The notes under the pieces are model-generated. The model saw only the letters and a list, made by a program, of their open reading frames with translations, searched no databases and had not been told where the DNA came from. Source: CAXTTV01 sp964247295 (GTDB taxonomy: Bacteria; Chloroflexota; Ktedonobacteria; Ktedonobacterales; Ktedonobacteraceae). Taken from it: DNA of 7,995 nt. The stretch covers positions 1-7,995 of the forward strand of contig CAXTTV010000212.1 in NCBI GenBank assembly GCA_964247295.1, given 5' to 3'. Within the stretch, counting starts at the first letter, position 1, and each line of letters begins with the position of its first letter. The position numbers were made by a program, and so were the translations under genes. Positions 4,706-7,995 of the stretch are shown piece by piece.

Positions 4706-6211
4706 ATGTTCTCTTCAGATCTGCTTTTACAACTGGTATCGCAGCTTCAGAACGGCGGAAGTTTATCAACTGGCCGCCGGGCGATTCTCTCGTATATCCG
4801 CAATCTGAGTAACGCCCGCCTGATCCTGCTCTTTCTCCAAGAACGCTCTACGACCCCGGCCAATCCTGATATGCTTTCTCTCTTAGAGCGCATGGGGAGA
4901 CGGCCCTGCCATATCGGCGTCGATTGGCTAAATGGCGCTGAGCCTGTAGCACTTCCAGGCCATGGCTTGTTCGGGCAGACGTTACAGAGCAGAGAGGCTC
5001 TGCTTTTCTCCGCTCCCCTGGAAGACTCACGCTGCCTACCCGAGGAACGCTACTGGCTCTGTCAGGGCGGACCGCTGATCCTCTGCCAGGTTGGTCAGAG
5101 GCGCGGTCAGCAAGGGGTTCTGGCCTTGAGTTTCAATTCTAATGATGACTGGCGCGATAGCGATCTCCATAAGGATGAGGGGAATGGCAATTTTATTATC
5201 TGCCGATCCCTGCTTTCTTCGTATCTTTTACGCAGCCCACGCCTGAGGGCAACAGCGATGGAACAATCACTAAAGTCCCTGATGGTCGATTCAACGCTAA
5301 CGGCTCAGCAAGATAAAGAGCTTAAACCAATACTACCCGGTCTTACCGATCTGACCGGTCCCGATGGCCAGGAGGCCGAGATACGCGCGGCTATAGATGC
5401 TGAGCGTGCGCGCATTGCTCAAGGTCTTCACGATGGCCCACTACAAGAACTTACCGCGATTTTGCATAAACTGGAGTACTGTCAGAAAATTTTTCCCCAG
5501 AGATCTGAGCAGGCCCAGGAAGAACTGAATATGGCTCACACACGTCTGGGGCGCTGTCTGGGCGAGATGCGTCTGGAGCTTTCGTCGCTGCTCCCAACAT
5601 ATATTCCTAGCCAGGGGCTGGACGCCGCTCTTCGGACACTGCTGGAAGATTATACGCGGAGTGTACCCAATCTCCGTATCACCTATCGGTTCCCTGAATC
5701 AGAACTCGCGCCGGTTGATCTGGAAATGCCCATATTTGCTCTGGTACAGGAGGCCTTGAATAATGTGCGGAAGCATGCCGATGCTAGCGAGGTGACGGTC
5801 GAGCTACGCCGACTCTCTGAACTATTCACGGTTCAAATTAGTGATAATGGACGAGGGTTCGATGCTGAGGAGATACTGGATCGCCCGGCGGGGATACATC
5901 ATCTGGGCTTGAGAACCTTACGGGAGCGCGTGGAGCAGGTGGGAGGAATTTTTAGCCTGCAAAGCAATCCGGGGGGCGGCACGCTGATCCGCGTGCGCTT
6001 CCCACTGCATCAGGGGCAGATCCCACTCAGTGGGCGTGAACGCGAAGTCCTGAAACTGATGAGCGAAGGATATACCAATCGCGCGATCGCTAAAAGGCTC
6101 TCTCTGAGCATCGAGACGATTAAATCGCACGTTCACCATATTATGCAAAAGCTTCAGGCCCGCGATCGTACGCAGGCGGCGGTGATCGCCGCCCGCCAGC
6201 ATTGGATTTAA
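4706..6211 (+). CDS. NarL-family-type sensor histidine kinase fused to a LuxR-type HTH domain
   Basis: The 501-residue cytoplasmic protein joins kinase and DNA-binding parts. Residues about 20-180 resemble a degenerate GAF-like sensor domain, with no membrane span. The HisKA_3 dimerisation/phosphoacceptor domain (about 228-300) contains ERARIAQGLHDGPLQEL, and His242 is the predicted phosphorylated residue. The HATPase_c domain (about 335-430) has the N box EALNNVRKHAD (Asn352, Asn353), the G1 box ISDNGRGFD (Asp380), a G2-like HLGLRTLRERV and the terminal PGGGTLIRVRFP. The C-terminus (440-501) is a LuxR/NarL HTH: LSGREREVLKLMSEGYTNR, then AIAKRLSLSIETIKSHV and MQKL. No receiver domain or phospho-accepting Asp lies between ATPase and HTH, which is the odd point, since such kinases normally signal to a separate REC-HTH protein. 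It may act as a direct ATP- or signal-controlled regulator. The ligand is unknown. Confidence 0.9.
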   Translation: MFSSDLLLQLVSQLQNGGSLSTGRRAILSYIRNLSNARLILLFLQERSTTPANPDMLSLLERMGRRPCHIGVDWLNGAEPVALPGHGLFGQTLQSREALLFSAPLEDSRCLPEERYWLCQGGPLILCQVGQRRGQQGVLALSFNSNDDWRDSDLHKDEGNGNFIICRSLLSSYLLRSPRLRATAMEQSLKSLMVDSTLTAQQDKELKPILPGLTDLTGPDGQEAEIRAAIDAERARIAQGLHDGPLQELTAILHKLEYCQKIFPQRSEQAQEELNMAHTRLGRCLGEMRLELSSLLPTYIPSQGLDAALRTLLEDYTRSVPNLRITYRFPESELAPVDLEMPIFALVQEALNNVRKHADASEVTVELRRLSELFTVQISDNGRGFDAEEILDRPAGIHHLGLRTLRERVEQVGGIFSLQSNPGGGTLIRVRFPLHQGQIPLSGREREVLKLMSEGYTNRAIAKRLSLSIETIKSHVHHIMQKLQARDRTQAAVIAARQHWI

Positions 6212-6215
6212 TCCT

Positions 6216-7592
6216 CTATTGAGCAAGCTTTTCCAGGAAAGAGGCGACGGTCCGCACTCCTTTTTTAAACTGTGTCAACGAATACTTCTCGTTGGGTGCA
6301 TGCAAATTATCGTCCGGCAGGGCAAAACCCATCAGCACTACATCCGCATGCAGGATCTCACTGAAGAGGGCCGCGATCGGGATGGACCCACCCTCGCGGA
6401 TCAGGGCCGGCTCAACTCCAAAGGTTTCGTGCAGCGCCTCAATTGCCGCCTTGATTGGGGCCGAGTCGATCGGCACAAGAACAGGCTCCCCACCATGCTG
6501 ATTGATCACTGATACCTTGACGCCAGCCGGGGCCAGCGCCTGGACCTGTTTCTCAAACAGTTGAAACACCTCAGAGGAGCTCAGGTTCAGATCCGCTGGA
6601 ATACGCATGCTGATCTTGGCTTTGGCTTTCGCTGGGATCACGGTCTTGCCGCCCTCTCCAATAAAGCCACCGATAATCCCATGCACTTCAAGAGTTGGGC
6701 GGGCTCCCACTCGTGCCAGAGGCGGATACTCGCTCTCCCCAACAAGCTGCTTCACACCCATCTCTTCCAGAAAGGCTTCATTGGCGTGTAACGGGTCCTC
6801 GCGCCAGAACTTTATTTCTCGCTCTTCCGGCTGACGCTGCTTATCGAACAGGCCGGGGATATGAATACGCCCATCGACATCCTTTAGCTGCGAGATAATC
6901 AGGGCCAGGGCGTGCAAAGGATTTGGCGCGACCCCTCCATACATACCGGAGTGCAGATCTCGCTTAGGCCCCTCGACCTCAACTTCAGTATAGATAATAC
7001 CTCGCAGGGCGTAAACAATACCGGGCACATCTTTTGAGGCCATGCCGGTATCGCAAATAAAAGCGGCATCACATTTCAATTTCTCGGGCGAGGTTCGCAC
7101 ATACGCCTCAATCGACTCACCACCGGCTTCCTCTTCACCTTCCAGGAGCACCCGTACATTCAGGGGCAACCGACCATTAACACGCATCAGCGACTCCAGG
7201 GCTTTAAGAACCAGCATGGTCTGGCCTTTGTCGTCCGAGGAACCACGGGCATAAAGGTTATCGCCTCTAACGGTCGGCTCAAAGGGAGGGGTATCCCAGA
7301 GCTCGACGGGATCTACCGGCTGAACATCGTAGTGACCATAGACCAGCAACGTCGGCTTACCTGCGGCGTACAACCACTCCCCGTAGACCAAGGGATGCCC
7401 TTGCGTCTGAATCAGGCTGGCCTGCTCAAAACCACTGTTTTTCAGTTGATCGACCGCGAAATCGGCGGCGCGGCGCGTATCAGCGGCATGCTCTGGCAAA
7501 GTGCTGATACTGGGAATGCGCAGCCACGCCTTCAGATCCTCAATAAAGCGATCCTCGTTGGTCGCAATATACTGCTCTACACTCTGTTGCAT
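6216..7592 (-). CDS. M20 family metallodipeptidase (ArgE/DapE/CPG2-type)
   Basis: This is a cytosolic dinuclear-zinc peptidase, probably acting on dipeptides; the exact substrate cannot be told. The 458-residue length is typical of the M20 dipeptidase group. Metal and catalytic residues are all visible: YGHYDVQP (His87 ligand, Asp89), GSSDDKG (bridging Asp120), EGEEEAGG (catalytic Glu154, ligand Glu155), ICDTGM (Asp181) and DDNLHAPNEKY (His431 ligand). The inserted dimerisation domain (about 200-370) carries RDLHSGMYGG, the conserved His-Ser-Gly of the group. No signal peptide is seen. The ATG at 7592-7590 has AAAGGA about 9 nt upstream. It converges on the kinase gene with 4 bp between the stop codons, and a WD40 gene lies upstream on the same strand, about 100 bp away. 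Confidence 0.94.
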   Translation of the reverse strand: MQQSVEQYIATNEDRFIEDLKAWLRIPSISTLPEHAADTRRAADFAVDQLKNSGFEQASLIQTQGHPLVYGEWLYAAGKPTLLVYGHYDVQPVDPVELWDTPPFEPTVRGDNLYARGSSDDKGQTMLVLKALESLMRVNGRLPLNVRVLLEGEEEAGGESIEAYVRTSPEKLKCDAAFICDTGMASKDVPGIVYALRGIIYTEVEVEGPKRDLHSGMYGGVAPNPLHALALIISQLKDVDGRIHIPGLFDKQRQPEEREIKFWREDPLHANEAFLEEMGVKQLVGESEYPPLARVGARPTLEVHGIIGGFIGEGGKTVIPAKAKAKISMRIPADLNLSSSEVFQLFEKQVQALAPAGVKVSVINQHGGEPVLVPIDSAPIKAAIEALHETFGVEPALIREGGSIPIAALFSEILHADVVLMGFALPDDNLHAPNEKYSLTQFKKGVRTVASFLEKLAQ

Positions 7593-7634
7593 CGAGAGAT
7601 CCTTTCCATCGAAACGAGAGACAAAAATAGAGAA

Positions 7635-7659
7635 AGATGGCGCGCTGAGGCCTCCATCT
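7635..7659 (-). terminator. Possible weak terminator between the WD40 gene and the dipeptidase
   Basis: On the minus strand AGATGG (7659-7654) pairs with CCATCT (7640-7635) around a 13-nt loop. A pyrimidine-rich tract follows (TTCTCTATTTTTG). The stem is short and the T-tract interrupted, so termination, if any, would be partial. I find no clear promoter for the dipeptidase in 7593-7695, so read-through from the WD40 gene remains possible. Confidence 0.3.
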
Positions 7660-7695
7660 GCTTTCTGGTTCTGTTATGGTATCACATCTGGTGGG

Positions 7696-7995
7696 CTACG
7701 GGCTGCGCCAGATGCGGATGGTGCGGTCGACGCTTCCGGAAGCGATATACTTCCCATCCGGTGACCACGCCACACAGGTAATATAGCCGGCGTGCTGTTG
7801 AAAGGCAAAAAGATGACCACCAACGGTAGCGTCCCAGACATTGATGGTTTTATCGTTGCCGCCAGAGGCCAGACGTGTGCCATTGGGGGACCACGCGACG
7901 CAGTTAATACCACTGGCTCGATTGCTAAACGTGTAGATCTCTCGACCGGTCGCGCCAAACCAGGTGCGCACCGTTTTGTCGGAACTGGCCGAGGC
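7696..7995 (-). CDS. WD40-repeat protein, C-terminal end (partial)
   Basis: WD40 repeats form beta-propellers that act as protein-interaction platforms. The visible 99 residues are the end of a longer protein whose start lies past the window edge. They hold the end of one repeat (SSDKTVRTWFGATG), a full repeat (INCVAWSPNGTRLASGGNDK, then TINVWDA) and a last one (ITCVAWSPDGKYIASGSVDR, then TIRIW), ending RSP-stop. The repeats keep the signature Trp, SPDG/SPNG turn, Gly-Ser/Gly-Gly and D-[KR]-T-[IV]-[NR]-[IV]-W pattern and are near-ideal copies. In such bacteria these repeats are often fused to protein kinase or NACHT/TIR-type domains. What precedes them here is unknown. Confidence 0.93.
   Translation of the reverse strand, partial: ASASSDKTVRTWFGATGREIYTFSNRASGINCVAWSPNGTRLASGGNDKTINVWDATVGGHLFAFQQHAGYITCVAWSPDGKYIASGSVDRTIRIWRSP

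Noticed and set aside
7685..7714. 7-bp inverted repeat CATCTGG/CCAGATG around the WD40 stop codon
   Set aside because: The loop is 16 nt, no T-run follows on either strand, and part of it is coding. It is probably chance.

Overview
The window looks like chromosomal DNA of a bacterium with about 50-55% G+C, most likely a member of the Chloroflexota of the Ktedonobacter type. That assignment is inference. It rests on the mix of gene families: a kinase fused to a LuxR-type HTH, a WD40-repeat protein, a selenocysteine pathway gene, and EF-Tu with linked tRNAs. No marker here settles the taxonomy.

Left end (1-865, minus strand): a translation operon runs leftward. A perfect-consensus promoter (837-865) and a leader of about 150 nt precede tRNA-Tyr(GTA), tRNA-Thr(GGT) and the start of tuf (EF-Tu, cut by the window edge). 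A strong hairpin lies just after tRNA-Thr, and tuf has a second near-consensus promoter of its own (376-404).

Centre left (946-3202, plus strand): a divergent extended -10 promoter precedes a 74-residue unrecognised protein, a PemK/MazF-like protein with a changed active-site position, and selA (selenocysteine synthase). The gaps are 45 and 28 bp, so the three are probably co-transcribed.

Centre (3219-4616, minus strand): rsgA, a ribosome-assembly GTPase with a low-complexity insertion in its OB domain, has an elaborate leader. The leader holds a promoter with a perfect -35, an unannotated 43-codon ORF with an ideal Shine-Dalgarno, and an intrinsic terminator 25-30 nt before the rsgA start. 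Sequence at the stop codon of the small ORF can form a 9-bp helix with the 3' arm of that terminator. The layout resembles transcription attenuation and is the most interesting signal in the window.

Right side (4706-7995): a plus-strand histidine kinase carries a NarL-type dimerisation domain, an ATPase domain and a LuxR-type DNA-binding domain in one chain, with no receiver domain. It converges, with only 4 bp between stops, on a minus-strand M20 metallodipeptidase. Upstream of that is the C-terminal end of a WD40-repeat protein cut by the window edge.

Two themes recur. Several genes concern translation (tuf, two tRNAs, selA, rsgA, and a possible RNase toxin). Regulatory RNA structure is also unusually visible in the leaders.
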